DNA of 64,000 nt. Source: Rickettsia typhi (GTDB taxonomy: Bacteria > Pseudomonadota > Alphaproteobacteria > Rickettsiales > Rickettsiaceae). Shown here one piece after another: positions 38,046-49,661 of the stretch. A program made the position numbers and the translations under genes. The notes under the pieces are model-generated. The model saw nothing but the letters and a program-made list of their open reading frames with translations. It had not been told where the DNA came from and made no database searches. Position 1 is the first letter of the stretch; each line of letters starts with the position of its first letter. The stretch covers positions 1 through 64,000 of the forward strand of contig CAMBEC010000006.1 in assembly GCA_945865485.1 (NCBI GenBank). Direction: 5' to 3'.

Positions 38046-38678
38046 TTATCCAATTGTTTCAGGATTATAAACAACCTCACCAACCTCACTATTATCCACC
38101 CCTAATAATAGGCTATCCTGACCGTTTTCGTGTTTTTGAATACTATCAAGTTGACTTTTTAGTATATCATACTCTGGTTGCTTTATAACAAGTATTTTTT
38201 CAACTTGAGGTTGTTTTAAAATTAATATAGTGTCTCTTAAATCTGATTTATCTTGTTTTAAACCTTCATTCTCTTCGTCCAAACGTTGTAAACGTTTTTC
38301 TAATTGAATATTAACTTCCGTGACATGCCTGTAATCTCTAGTCAAATCACTTATTTGTTTATCTTTCTCGCGTAATAATTGATCTCTTTCTTCTAAAGAA
38401 GCTCTTAATTGTTCAATCGTTGTCGCTAAACCTTCTTCACTTGCTAATGTTTCACTTTTAGAAGCTTTGTCTAGCTCATTTATCTCATCCACAGCTCCTT
38501 CAGCTATTTTGGCATTATACTTTATCCATGCTTGTGTAGTCGCTTCGCTTTGAGCAATAAGCGCCTCATCTGCTGTCATTTCATCGAATAATGCACTGTG
38601 TTGATGATCATAAAGGGGTTTTTGCTTAGTTTGTTGCTTAGTTTGTTGTTTAGGTTGCTTAGTTTGTTGTTTAGACAT
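38046..38678 (-). CDS. Hypothetical coiled-coil protein with Gln/Lys-rich N-terminus
   Basis: Not recognised. From ATG 38678 the product is 210 residues (TTG 38690 would add four). The first 25 residues repeat KQQTKQ-like units (SKQQTKQPKQQTKQQTKQKP), encoded by a short direct repeat. Residues about 85-160 form a strong coiled coil with heptads (EERDQLLREKDKQISDLTRD, LEKRLQRLDEENEGLKQDK). The C-terminus is acidic. No signal peptide or membrane helix. It belongs to the accessory region between recR and sucA. Confidence 0.65.
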   Translation of the reverse strand: MSKQQTKQPKQQTKQQTKQKPLYDHQHSALFDEMTADEALIAQSEATTQAWIKYNAKIAEGAVDEINELDKASKSETLASEEGLATTIEQLRASLEERDQLLREKDKQISDLTRDYRHVTEVNIQLEKRLQRLDEENEGLKQDKSDLRDTILILKQPQVEKILVIKQPEYDILKSQLDSIQKHENGQDSLLLGVDNSEVGEVVYNPETIG

Positions 38679-38865
38679 AAAAAATTCCAATATTAAATTG
38701 ATATCATCTCAATTTAATCAAGCTCCTAATTAAAGACAAGAAAAATATTTTAGTCCTAGGTTGTTTTAATTTCTAAAATCAAATCTTAGGTTAGACTATA
38801 ACGCCTTTTATATTGTTTTATATCAAACTCATGTAATTTAAATATGTGATTGGTAAGAAAAATCC

Positions 38866-38895
38866 TTGCAATTGGTTACTGTTCAACGGTAAAAT
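38866..38895 (+). promoter_or_regulatory. Possible promoter of sucA
   Basis: -35 TTGCAA (38866-38871), 18-base spacer, -10 TAAAAT (38890-38895), 39 bases before the sucA start codon. Moderate match to consensus. Confidence 0.4.
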
Positions 38896-38933
38896 ACTCA
38901 CATAATACTTATTAGTTTGGCGAGAGGAATATA

Positions 38934-41747
38934 GTGAGTAAAGACTTTGAGCGGACAAGTTTTTTATTCGGTGCTAATTCTGTATTTATTGAGGAATTGT
39001 ACCAACAATATCTAAATGACCCTTCTTCTGTTGACCAGAGTTGGGTTGAATTTTTTAGCCAGCAATCTGACATAGCTTCATTCAAAAGCACGTCAAAGGT
39101 TATAATCAAAGATTTGCCGAAACAAGAAGCAGCTCGTGCTGATTCTAAAACCTTATCAGAGGTAGAAAATAAACTTAGAGCTAAGTTTATGATCACCGCT
39201 TACAGAGAACATGGACACTATCTTGCCAACCTTGACCCACTTGGTCTTGAGATAAAAAAAACTCATGCCGAACTTAAGCTAAATATTGAAGATTTTGGGT
39301 TCTCAGAAAATAACCTATCTCAGAATGTTGATGTCACAAATGAACTTAGTGATATCAAGAACTGTTCTGTTGCTGAACTGAAAGAAATCCTTGAGAGAAC
39401 TTACTCTAGCAATTTAGCCGCAGAATTTTCTCACGTGGAAAATAGCGAAGAGAGAAAATGGTTATACGACCAACTCGAAAGAGCAAATACTCATCGTATG
39501 TTTAGCGCAGATGAAAAAAAGAAATTTTTGAAAGATCTTGTTGAAGTTGAAGGTTTCGAACAATATCTCCATACCAAATTCCCAGGAGCAAAGCGCTTCT
39601 CAATTGAAGGTGGTGATGCTTCTATAATATGCCTAGACACTGTGATAGAGGAGTCGGCAATTTCTGGAGCTGAAGAAGCAGTACTTGGTCTTGCACATAG
39701 AGGTAGACTATCTACACTTACCAAAGTTATGCAAAAACCATATCGTGCTGTACTTTCTGAATTTTCAGGCAGTAGTGCTTTTCCAGACGATCTAGATATA
39801 GCTGGTGACGTCAAGTATCATATGGGCTACTCATCTGATAGGGTGATCAAAACCGGTCAAACAATTCATTTATCTCTAACCCCAAACCCTTCTCACCTTG
39901 AAGCTGTAAATCCAGTGGTAGCAGGTAAAGTTAGAGCTAAACAAGATTGCAAGGGAAGAGATCGCAAGAAAGTGGTTGGCATTTTAGTCCATGGAGACAC
40001 TGCATTCTGCGGGCAAGGCGTTGTCGCTGAAAGCTTAGTTATGTCAGGGCTAAAACCTTATGACGTGGGCGGAATTTTTCACTTAGTCATAAATAATCAA
40101 GTTGGTTTTACAGCAAATGCTGAGGATGCAAGACCGGGACGATATTGCACTGAGGTTGCTAAAATGGTCGGAGCACCAATTATTCACGTCAATGGTGATG
40201 ATATTGAATCTGTAGTACTTGCCACTAAGATAGCTTGTAATTACCGCAACAAATTCAGTAAGGATATAGTAGTTGATATTGTGTGCTACCGTAAATATGG
40301 TCACAACGAAGGTGATGAACCGATGTACACTCAGGCGGTAATGTATAACGTTATTAAAAACAAAAAAACCCCTGCTTCACTATACGCCGATCAACTTGTT
40401 ATTCAGTCAGTAATTGACACGGGTTATTACCAAAAATTAAAACAAGAATTTAAAGAATTTTTGGATGAAGAATTTAGTCAGATTAAGAATTACAAACCCA
40501 GAGCTCAATGGCTTGAAGGTAAATGGACTGGTTTTGAACGAAATAATAAAAATTCTCTGATCACTGGTGTGGCTACTCTTGAGTTAAAGAAATTAGTCAA
40601 AATTTTATGCACAACACCCAAGTCTTTTCCAATAAATAATAAGCTTGAAAAACTCTTTGCTTCGAGACTTGAGACAGTTAATAATAACCAACCTATTGAC
40701 TGGGCAACTGCTGAGCAGCTTGCTTTTGCTACTTTATTACAAAAAAACATCCCAATTAGGATAACTGGCCAGGATGCTGGGCGAGGAACATTTTCACACA
40801 GACATTCTGTGTTACATTCACAAGTAGATAAATCAATATACGAACCACTAAATAACATATCAAAAGATCAAGCATTTTTTGAAGTAGCAGACAGTAACCT
40901 ATCTGAATATGGGGTGCTCGGATTTGAATATGGATATTCATTGGTTAATCCAAATCACTTAGTAATTTGGGAAGCTCAATTTGGTGATTTTTGTAATGGT
41001 GCTCAAATAATGTTTGATCAATTTATTTCTTCAGCTGAAACTAAGTGGCTTAGAATGAGTGGTTTGGTTTGTTTGCTCCCAAATGCTATGGAAGGACAAG
41101 GACCTGAACATAGTTCAGCGAGGATAGAGCGGTTCTTACAGTTATGTGCTGAAGATAACATGCAAATTGTCTATCCTACCACCCCGGCCTCAATTTTTCA
41201 TCTACTCCGCAGACAGGTACTAAGGACTTTCAGGAAGCCTTTAATAGTGATGTCCCCAAAGTCGTTACTTCGCCATAAACTTGCTGTATCAAGCCTATCT
41301 GAGCTAGATGCTAATACATCTTTTGTTCCGGTAATTGATGAGATTGATACTGATGTTAAAGCTAGTGATGTTAAAAAAGTTATCTTCTGCGCAGGAAAAG
41401 TCTATTATGACTTGCTTGAAGAAAGAAGAGAAAAAAAGATCAAAGATATAGCAATCATTCGCCTTGAACAACTTTATCCATTTGAGAAAGATCTAGTTGC
41501 AACCATTGTTTCTAAATATGCAAAAGCAAATAGTTTTGTTTGGTGTCAAGAAGAACCAAAAAATATGGGATCATGGAATTTTATAAGACCTCATATGGAT
41601 TCTGTATTGCATGAAGCTGGTATAAAAAAACCTATTGATTTTGTTGGTCGGCCAGAAGCGGCCTCCCCTGCTGTTGGGTATCTTTATGCTCACAACAAGC
41701 AGCAAGAGACCCTTGTTAATGAGGCACTAAGAATTAATTCACTATAA
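38934..41747 (+). CDS. sucA: 2-oxoglutarate dehydrogenase E1 component
   Basis: Thiamine-diphosphate enzyme that decarboxylates 2-oxoglutarate and passes the succinyl group to SucB in the TCA cycle. The product is 937 residues, normal. The GTG start at 38934 gives [19 protein letters not shown], the conserved E2-binding N-terminus. Other hallmarks are [55 protein letters not shown] [11 protein letters not shown] (ThDP/Mg region) and [20 protein letters not shown]. It is followed by sucB after 185 bases containing two hairpins. Confidence 0.98.
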   Translation: MSKDFERTSFLFGANSVFIEELYQQYLNDPSSVDQSWVEFFSQQSDIASFKSTSKVIIKDLPKQEAARADSKTLSEVENKLRAKFMITAYREHGHYLANLDPLGLEIKKTHAELKLNIEDFGFSENNLSQNVDVTNELSDIKNCSVAELKEILERTYSSNLAAEFSHVENSEERKWLYDQLERANTHRMFSADEKKKFLKDLVEVEGFEQYLHTKFPGAKRFSIEGGDASIICLDTVIEESAISGAEEAVLGLAHRGRLSTLTKVMQKPYRAVLSEFSGSSAFPDDLDIAGDVKYHMGYSSDRVIKTGQTIHLSLTPNPSHLEAVNPVVAGKVRAKQDCKGRDRKKVVGILVHGDTAFCGQGVVAESLVMSGLKPYDVGGIFHLVINNQVGFTANAEDARPGRYCTEVAKMVGAPIIHVNGDDIESVVLATKIACNYRNKFSKDIVVDIVCYRKYGHNEGDEPMYTQAVMYNVIKNKKTPASLYADQLVIQSVIDTGYYQKLKQEFKEFLDEEFSQIKNYKPRAQWLEGKWTGFERNNKNSLITGVATLELKKLVKILCTTPKSFPINNKLEKLFASRLETVNNNQPIDWATAEQLAFATLLQKNIPIRITGQDAGRGTFSHRHSVLHSQVDKSIYEPLNNISKDQAFFEVADSNLSEYGVLGFEYGYSLVNPNHLVIWEAQFGDFCNGAQIMFDQFISSAETKWLRMSGLVCLLPNAMEGQGPEHSSARIERFLQLCAEDNMQIVYPTTPASIFHLLRRQVLRTFRKPLIVMSPKSLLRHKLAVSSLSELDANTSFVPVIDEIDTDVKASDVKKVIFCAGKVYYDLLEERREKKIKDIAIIRLEQLYPFEKDLVATIVSKYAKANSFVWCQEEPKNMGSWNFIRPHMDSVLHEAGIKKPIDFVGRPEAASPAVGYLYAHNKQQETLVNEALRINSL

Positions 41748-41806
41748 AAACTATGGAGATTTTACTACTAATTATATATATTAAAATAAGTTCTTAATAT
41801 ATATTT

Positions 41807-41841
41807 GATTTTTGTCAAAGACCGCCCTGAAGACAAAAATC
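41807..41841 (+). terminator. Hairpin between sucA and sucB
   Basis: Perfect 10-base stem GATTTTTGTC / GACAAAAATC (41807-41816, 41832-41841) with a 15-base loop, followed by TTATATTTTATT. It could partly terminate sucA or protect the transcript. A second, imperfect hairpin at about 41860-41896 precedes sucB. Confidence 0.55.
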
Positions 41842-41932
41842 TTATATTTTATTCGTAAAAAAAGTATTTTTTGCAAAGCAAAATAACTTTTTACAATAGG
41901 CTAAATAAATTTGAGTTTTGGAGAGTGAAGTT

Positions 41933-43156
41933 ATGAGCGTTCAGATTGTAGTACCAGCATTGGGTGAGTCGGTTTCAGAAGCAACAATAGCTAAATGGTA
42001 TAAAAAACCGGGTGATGCTGTAAAAGTAGACGAGCTTTTGCTTGAACTAGAAACTGAAAAGGTTACATTAGAAGTTAGCGCCTCAGCTGAAGGTATACTT
42101 GAATCTATTGATAAAAAAGAAGATGAAGTAGTCACAGTGGGACAAGTAGTTGGAACAATTAAAGCTGGCTCTATTGCAGCTGAAAGTAAATCAACACCTA
42201 TGCAACCAGCTCCAGTTACTACTGCTTCCTCTATGCCTGTAATCCAAGCTGTTCCCGTATCAAACAAACAAGTTGATGTAACTAGTACAATGCCACCTTC
42301 CGTACAAAAGCTTGTAACTGAAAACAATCTCAATCCAACTAATATTACTGGCACAGGTAAAGATGGCAGAATTAATAAGGGAGACGTACTTAATGTTTTA
42401 AATAATACTGTTGCTCCCTTAAATTCTACTGGGCTACCGCAAATCAATAGTAATGAGAAACCGGTAGAACGTGTCCGTATGTCTCGCTTGCGCAAGACTA
42501 TTGCTCAGCGTTTGAAAGATTCACAAAATACCGCAGCTATCTTGAGCACTTTCAACGAAATAGATATGAGCAAAGTGATTGCTCTTCGTACACGATATAA
42601 AGATTCTTTCCAAGAAAAACACGGGGTGAAGCTTGGCTTTATGTCGTTCTTTGTTAAAGCCGTGATCAATGCATTAAAAGAAGTTCCATCCGTTAATGCC
42701 GAAATGGAAGGTGACGACATTATTTATAAGCATTACTATGACATAGGCGTAGCAGTTGGAACAGAGCAAGGACTTGTAGTACCAGTTATTCGAAATGCTG
42801 ACAGAATGAATTTCTCAGAAATAGAAAAGGGAATTGTATCTTTAGCAGTAAAAGCAAGAGATGGTAAACTTTCAATGTCCGACCTTACGGGTGGAACATT
42901 TTCAATTACCAATGGCGGCGTGTATGGCTCGCTATTGTCAACACCAATTATTAATCCACCTCAAACTGGAATTATTGGCCTACACAATACACAAGAAAGA
43001 CCAGTGGCTATAAATGGTAAGGTAGAAATACGTCCAATGATGTACATTGCTCTTTCCTATGATCATAGGGTAATTGATGGTAAAGATGCAGTTACTTTCT
43101 TGGTCAAAGTAAAGCAAGCTATCGAAGATCCGGAGCGTTTATTGCTTGACCTTTAA
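41933..43156 (+). CDS. sucB: 2-oxoglutarate dehydrogenase E2 (succinyltransferase)
   Basis: Transfers the succinyl group from the lipoyl arm to CoA. From ATG 41933 the product is 407 residues. The lipoyl domain has the modified Lys43 in [12 protein letters not shown]. The E1/E3-binding domain contains [18 protein letters not shown] and [12 protein letters not shown]. The catalytic domain ends with [18 protein letters not shown], with the catalytic His and Asp. GAGAGTGAAG lies before the ATG; a TTG at 41918 is the alternative start. rlmH overlaps its stop by one base. Confidence 0.98.
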   Translation: MSVQIVVPALGESVSEATIAKWYKKPGDAVKVDELLLELETEKVTLEVSASAEGILESIDKKEDEVVTVGQVVGTIKAGSIAAESKSTPMQPAPVTTASSMPVIQAVPVSNKQVDVTSTMPPSVQKLVTENNLNPTNITGTGKDGRINKGDVLNVLNNTVAPLNSTGLPQINSNEKPVERVRMSRLRKTIAQRLKDSQNTAAILSTFNEIDMSKVIALRTRYKDSFQEKHGVKLGFMSFFVKAVINALKEVPSVNAEMEGDDIIYKHYYDIGVAVGTEQGLVVPVIRNADRMNFSEIEKGIVSLAVKARDGKLSMSDLTGGTFSITNGGVYGSLLSTPIINPPQTGIIGLHNTQERPVAINGKVEIRPMMYIALSYDHRVIDGKDAVTFLVKVKQAIEDPERLLLDL

Positions 43157-43605
43157 TGAAAATTCAAATTATCTCGGTTGGAAAACTTTCTGGTGAGCTT
43201 AGCAAAATAGCTGATAAATATAAAAAAATGATCGGTTGGCAGATACGAACTACTGAGCTTCAGCATTCAAAAAAATCCTCACCCGCAGAAATAAAAGAAG
43301 ATGAGGCCAAGCAGATTGGAGCTAAAATTACCAACGGATCATATATAGTGGTCCTTGATCTGGTTGGCAAACAAATCAGCAGCGAGGGTTTTAGCACTGT
43401 TTTTGCTAAACAAATGATGCTTGGTAAATCAATAGATTTTATTATTGGTGGTGCATTTGGCCTTGATGAAATCATCCTTAAAACAGCAAACATAAAACTA
43501 TGCCTTTCTGAAATGACCTTCCCACACCAGCTTGTCAAAGTGATACTGCTAGAACAAATATACCGAGCCCAAACTATTTTGGACAATCATCCTTATCATA
43601 AGTGA
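43156..43605 (+). CDS. rlmH: 23S rRNA (pseudouridine1915-N3)-methyltransferase RlmH
   Basis: SPOUT-family enzyme methylating pseudouridine 1915 in helix 69. The product is 149 residues, normal length. Visible are [20 protein letters not shown], the knot with VLDLVGKQISSEGFS, FIIGGAFGLDE (SAM site) and the C-terminal FPHQLVKVILLEQIYRA followed by HPYHK. The ATG overlaps the sucB stop codon (TAATG), so the genes are coupled. Confidence 0.96.
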   Translation: MKIQIISVGKLSGELSKIADKYKKMIGWQIRTTELQHSKKSSPAEIKEDEAKQIGAKITNGSYIVVLDLVGKQISSEGFSTVFAKQMMLGKSIDFIIGGAFGLDEIILKTANIKLCLSEMTFPHQLVKVILLEQIYRAQTILDNHPYHK

Positions 43606-43701
43606 ATATATTACAACCTAAACTATGGGTAAGATAATCCACAATAGTGTTTGTGTAAAAGCTTGCCATGAAAAGTCTATGTGCCCTACGCACGAGAAAA
43701 A

Positions 43702-43728
43702 GTCATCCTGAACTTGATTAAGGATGAC
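43702..43728. repeat. GTCATCCT...AGGATGAC palindrome
   Basis: Perfect 8-base arms GTCATCCT (43702-43709) and AGGATGAC (43721-43728) around GAACTTGATTA. It belongs to the same family as 33241-33261 and 54068-54098. It lies between the convergent ends of rlmH and the PAP2 gene, where it could act as a bidirectional terminator. Confidence 0.7.
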
Positions 43729-43766
43729 ATGCGAGTAGCCTAACTCTATTAAGTTCCCAGATTATA

Positions 43767-44360
43767 TTACAATCTAAACTGAAAGCTTGCTGTTAGCTCA
43801 TTACCGCCAAAATAGAAATTGGTAGATCGGTACTCATTGCTCCAGTCCAATTTACTATTAATGTATGTCACAAGCTCAGCAAGAGCAGCTCCTACTACTA
43901 CTTGACTGGTTGTGTGCTCTTTGGCCTTTACCCTGCTGTAACCCGTAACTGCAGCTGTTATATATAAAGGAATAGAGAGATATTTATAGTCCTCGGAAAA
44001 AGTTCTCACATAAGCTGCCGCTGCCCAGGCCGAAGCGGTGTGACCTGAAGGCATACCATCAAAACGATCCTTTTTACCATCAATGCTAGGCCTCTTGCTA
44101 GGTTGCCACTTACCCTTATTAGCTATTAGTTTGGCACTATGCATAGTCACCCATGTTTGACCATAGATCAAAGCAAAATGGCCAAATCCTTTTTCTTGTG
44201 AAGCAAGGCTGCCTGCAAAAACTGGATTTATTATTTGCATATAGTCGCCAAAACTTCTAAGTGGGCTCTTTCTTGACTTTGCAGCAAACGCTGGAGCCAT
44301 GTTAAAGATTATAGAACTTGCTACAAGTATCGGCAGAACAATTTTTTTTTGGATTTTCAT
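43767..44360 (-). CDS. Secreted PAP2-like phosphatase, variant motif
   Basis: Predicted periplasmic PAP2-family acid phosphatase. The product is 197 residues with a Sec signal (MKIQKKIVLPILVASS then MAPAFA). Family motifs are SKRPSIDG (RP motif), MPSGHTAS and YSRVKAKEHTTSQ. In the last motif the usual Asp of SRX5HX3D is Gln, so the catalytic relay may be altered. A C-terminal hydrophobic segment follows. Its substrate could be a lipid phosphate or lipid A, as in LpxE/LpxF-like enzymes. It lies after groEL, in the same direction, 148 bases downstream. Confidence 0.8.
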   Translation of the reverse strand: MKIQKKIVLPILVASSIIFNMAPAFAAKSRKSPLRSFGDYMQIINPVFAGSLASQEKGFGHFALIYGQTWVTMHSAKLIANKGKWQPSKRPSIDGKKDRFDGMPSGHTASAWAAAAYVRTFSEDYKYLSIPLYITAAVTGYSRVKAKEHTTSQVVVGAALAELVTYINSKLDWSNEYRSTNFYFGGNELTASFQFRL

Positions 44361-44448
44361 ATATATTTTTAGAAAAAAGATAGGAGTTATTTACACTTGA
44401 GAACATGAATAATATTATCCATTGAGTTAGATAGCATCTTAAATACGG

Positions 44449-44479
44449 AATCCGCGCCTATATTTAATAAGCGCGGATT
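44449..44479 (-). terminator. Hairpin after groEL
   Basis: Perfect 9-base stem AATCCGCGC / GCGCGGATT (44449-44457, 44471-44479) with a 13-base loop, 30 bases after the groEL stop. The following sequence on the minus strand (CCGTATTTAAG) is only weakly T-rich, but the stem is GC-rich against an AT-rich background. Confidence 0.75.
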
Positions 44480-44508
44480 TCTATTAAAACGTAGTAATGG
44501 TAAACTGA

Positions 44509-46176
<1,668 letters not shown>

Positions 46177-46313
46177 CTAAAAATATAAATATTACTTAAT
46201 TATACCCTGCGATTTTAATCCAGAGAATTGCCCCACAGTTTCTATTTATAGTGGTAACGACTTAATCTCCGAGTAACTCTCGCAATTGTACTTATTAATC
46301 TTAAACTTTAGTA

Positions 46314-46604
46314 TTACTTTACAATAATTCCCATAACGTCACTTTCTTTCATAATGACAAGATCCTTACCATCGATTTTTACCTCTGTACCACCCCATTT
46401 ACCATACATTACTATATCACCAACTTTTACTTCTAATGGTACAAGTTTTCCATCTTTATCTCTCACACCGCTTCCTATAGCAACGACTTTACCTTGCATA
46501 GGCTTTTCCTTTGCCGTATCAGGAATAATAATTCCTCCCGTGGTTTTTTCTTCGCTTGGTAATGGAGAAACAGCGATCCGATCATGTAGTGGCTTAAAAT
46601 TCAT
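46314..46604 (-). CDS. groS: Co-chaperonin GroES
   Basis: Seven-subunit lid of the GroEL chamber. The product is 96 residues from ATG 46604, where [15 protein letters not shown] matches the family start; an in-frame ATG at 46616 would add MRFK. The mobile loop is [20 protein letters not shown] and the hairpin region contains [18 protein letters not shown]. An AGG lies about 6 bases upstream of 46604. Heat-shock control is suggested by a sigma32-like promoter at 46647-46675. Confidence 0.97.
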   Translation of the reverse strand: MNFKPLHDRIAVSPLPSEEKTTGGIIIPDTAKEKPMQGKVVAIGSGVRDKDGKLVPLEVKVGDIVMYGKWGGTEVKIDGKDLVIMKESDVMGIIVK

Positions 46605-46630
46605 CTTGAACCTCATAATATTTAGTTAAA

Positions 46631-46680
46631 TTGCTCTTGCAGTTGTTATATATGTTCGCTTGAAATTACTTCAAGAGCAA
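46631..46680 (-). promoter_or_regulatory. Heat-shock (sigma32-like) promoter of groES inside an inverted repeat
   Basis: On the minus strand CTTGAA (46670-46675) is followed by a 15-base gap and CATATATA (46647-46654), close to the RpoH consensus CTTGAA-N13-15-CCCCATNTA. The promoter is flanked by a perfect 9-base inverted repeat, TTGCTCTTG (46631-46639) and CAAGAGCAA (46672-46680). No CIRCE element was seen. Confidence 0.55.
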
Positions 46681-47359
46681 ATAACAATTTTTATTCAGAA
46701 AAGTTTGGTATGGTTGATATTCAGGTTGAATAAAGGCTAAGGATTATTCCACAATGGGTTGTAATTTATAATGACAAAAATCATGTAAGTTTAAGCAAAT
46801 TTTTTTATATATTAAGTATTATTCAATTACACTAATTACATTACCAATTTTTATTTAATATACTAATCATATTGCTAATATAACAAAGGAATAGCCTTGA
46901 TATTTATGTTTTTATTATTAGTTTATTAACAGCCTTGCTTTTTTCGAAACCTTATTTTTTAATAAATATATAGCATACTTATCACACATACTCATTAAGC
47001 CCTAGACCTAAACCTTTCTTAAGTATACACTCTATAGTTTTTTTCAAATTTGATTATTAAATATTAACTTTCAACACATAAACATAGCTCGATGATAACA
47101 AATACAAGGGCAATTAATAGTTAAAAATATTATTTACTATTTCGATTTTTAGTTAATTTTATAATCAAGTTTATATAGATTGCACAAGGTTTCGTATAGT
47201 AAACCCGTTCGCAAAAAATAAATATAGGTTAATTATTTAATTGCTTGTTTATTAATAAAGTTATTGAAGATTTTAAAAGTTTGGATATATTTAAGTTATA
47301 CATCTACATATATAATTAAAATATAAATTTTTAGCGCACAATAATTAAGACAATTAATC
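46681..47359. other. Long AT-rich region between groES and the autotransporter
   Basis: About 680 bases without an identifiable gene. It is among the most AT-rich parts of the window. A possible promoter for the autotransporter is TTGAAG (47264-47269), 16-base spacer, TATATT (47286-47291). No tRNA, strong hairpin or long repeat was recognised. Confidence 0.5.
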
Positions 47360-49408
47360 ATGTTTAAATATAGTAAACCTTTACTGTTATGTATTATAAT
47401 AAATTTATTTAATATAAATATAACACAAGCAAGTGTAAAAAAAAGTGCCAAGGTATGGACTCCAGTAGATGCTAGTCGCAGTGCTCGTCTTGGAACTGGA
47501 TGGCAATCGAACGAGACAATGAGAGCTGGCTCTGGTGCCCTCGTATCAGAGATTGATAGAGGCAGCGCAATAACTGCAAGTGAACGTATAGCACTTTTGA
47601 ATGGATCACGTAGTTTACCAGCCACCCTTACAGCTGATAGGTCAGTGCTAGTTACAGTAGGCCACCAAGCCGGTAACGGCAGAATAGTTGGATCCTCGCA
47701 GGACCTAGTACCACAAAATTCAGCAGAAACATTTTCAATTCTAAATACCAAAAAACCTGAAAAAAGTAAAATAGTTCGGGTACAAAAAAACCGTACTTTA
47801 AAAAGAGGTGAATTCGAAAGGCTGGCTACTTTAAAAAAAGGTGAATTTGAAAGACTTGTCTCGTCAGAAAACACAAATAATACCCCTCCTATTATAGCAA
47901 CAGAAAAAACTAGTACATCGTCGTCCACAGGAAAACTAGAAAGCACTGTATCACCACAACTTGCTTATCGTATAGATCAGTGGGTTCAAGGAAATATAAG
48001 TGATAGCAAGATGCTTAAAGCAATGGCCCGTGAGAAAGCTTATTCATCTGACTCCTCATTTTTAAAAGCACTTGACAACATAGATTCACATGATGACATC
48101 GGTAGTATTGACGTAACTATGAATACCGATGCTCTTCATAAGCTTAATAACGTAACAGGTAAAAGAAGCGGCTTAGCAGCGGTAGAATATTGCATTGAGC
48201 ATGGTATTTATTGTGGCGGTGGTGGTGACGGTAGCCCTCCACACGATGATCAAACCGTAGCAGGAATGTCTAATGCTGAACAAAAACATTTGTTTATAGC
48301 AACACTACACGATATTTACGAAGAAGATAAAGATGCAGCAGTAAAATTAGTTAATGATCGTCATACAGAACATAAAACATTAGATTTATACGACGAAATA
48401 CCAGATATAATAGGCGCCGTTACCAATCATAGATCTCAAGGACACGTAGTATCTATGGCAACTACTATCGACGACAATACATTAATAACTACAGAAAGCA
48501 GTACTATTCAAGATACTGAATCTGGTATTGCTGCCGGTGAAGAAAATCCTTTAGCCTTGTTAAAGGGCGTATGGATTAGAGGATTATACGGAGATATAAA
48601 CCAAGGACAGAAATCTGGGCAAGTAGGGTTCCATGGACAAACAAAAGGAGGAACTATAGGTATTGATGGCAATCTTAATGATAATACTATAATAGGTTTA
48701 TCGTATACTCGTATGCTAGCTAATTTTAAATACAAAAAAGGCCAAGGGAATAAAGTTGATACTATAAGCGATTTCGCTTCTTTATATGGGGTAAATAAAA
48801 TTAACAATAATTTTATATTACAGGGATTATTTTCAGTAGGAAAAACAAAGGCAAAACAAAAAACACAACATTTAGTTGGTATAAATACCTTTAAAGCCGC
48901 TACTGGGAAATCTAAAGTCAATACCTATAGCGTAGAAAGCATTTTAAATTATAAAATACCTGTAAGTAATTCTGATTTTTATATTATGCCCAACGTTGGT
49001 TTTAGGTTCAACAAAAACTACGATGGGGGTTACAGCGAACATGGCGCGGGAATATATAACTTAACCGTATCCTCTAAAGAGCATAGCAGTTGGGCAATTA
49101 TAACAGGTATAAAAATGGGGAAAGCACATAGAATTTCCGACTCACTAACTATAACCACAGGAATACACGCCGAAATTGACCATTATGTTCATAATAAAAC
49201 TAAGCAAGCAAAAACTAAAATGCAGTGGTCTGATACATTTATTGACGGCACTAGCATAGCAATAAAAACTGATAAAACAGGCTATAATTTAGGAGCAAGT
49301 TTATTAGGGGCACGCAAGACTTCAGAGATTCTAGCTACTTATAATCTTCATCTAAGAGGAAAGTACACTAGCCATCAAGGTTCCCTTAGATTTAGCTTGT
49401 TATTTTAG
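47360..49408 (+). CDS. Autotransporter (type V secretion), Sca-like surface protein
   Basis: Predicted outer-membrane protein exporting its own passenger. The product is 682 residues. The signal peptide is MFKYSKPLLLCIIINLFNI with NITQASV, cleaved around residue 24. The passenger (to about 390) includes a tandem 11-residue repeat (TLKRGEFERLATLKKGEFERL over two units, split here for length) and a Gly-rich CGGGGDGSPPHDD loop. The C-terminal 290 residues form a beta-barrel: LKGVWIRGLYGDINQG, alternating strands, and a final RGKYTSHQGSLRFSLLF ending in Phe, the BAM recognition signal. The passenger is short compared with rickettsial Sca proteins. The role is likely host-cell contact. Confidence 0.88.
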   Translation: MFKYSKPLLLCIIINLFNINITQASVKKSAKVWTPVDASRSARLGTGWQSNETMRAGSGALVSEIDRGSAITASERIALLNGSRSLPATLTADRSVLVTVGHQAGNGRIVGSSQDLVPQNSAETFSILNTKKPEKSKIVRVQKNRTLKRGEFERLATLKKGEFERLVSSENTNNTPPIIATEKTSTSSSTGKLESTVSPQLAYRIDQWVQGNISDSKMLKAMAREKAYSSDSSFLKALDNIDSHDDIGSIDVTMNTDALHKLNNVTGKRSGLAAVEYCIEHGIYCGGGGDGSPPHDDQTVAGMSNAEQKHLFIATLHDIYEEDKDAAVKLVNDRHTEHKTLDLYDEIPDIIGAVTNHRSQGHVVSMATTIDDNTLITTESSTIQDTESGIAAGEENPLALLKGVWIRGLYGDINQGQKSGQVGFHGQTKGGTIGIDGNLNDNTIIGLSYTRMLANFKYKKGQGNKVDTISDFASLYGVNKINNNFILQGLFSVGKTKAKQKTQHLVGINTFKAATGKSKVNTYSVESILNYKIPVSNSDFYIMPNVGFRFNKNYDGGYSEHGAGIYNLTVSSKEHSSWAIITGIKMGKAHRISDSLTITTGIHAEIDHYVHNKTKQAKTKMQWSDTFIDGTSIAIKTDKTGYNLGASLLGARKTSEILATYNLHLRGKYTSHQGSLRFSLLF

Positions 49409-49661
49409 ATCTTGCAAAAGAACATTATTTATAATGGCAAACATTATGCCTTTTAAAATTATTGTTAGTTATACATGAAAGTTAGAAGTAATATTTAGCT
49501 TATTGTTTAGATTTACACTCATTAGTATATATCCTTATATAATACTACCCTAAAGAATTGCTTAAAAAAAAATAACCTTTTAGTTGACGATTTATTTAAT
49601 TTTTGTTATATGTATTGATTGCACCAAGTTGGATGCACAAAATTTATCTACAGGAAAAAAT

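Noticed and set aside
41760..41800. TATATATTAA...TTAATATATA palindrome between sucA and sucB
   Set aside because: Composed only of A and T in very AT-rich sequence; the neighbouring hairpin at 41807-41841 is the better-supported structure.
41941..42495. 184-codon minus-strand frame
   Set aside because: Antisense to the lipoyl domain and linker of sucB; Ser/Thr/Leu-rich composition is typical of reverse frames.
47296..47946. 216-codon frame on the minus strand
   Set aside because: Antisense shadow of the autotransporter, whose signal peptide and barrel are convincing.
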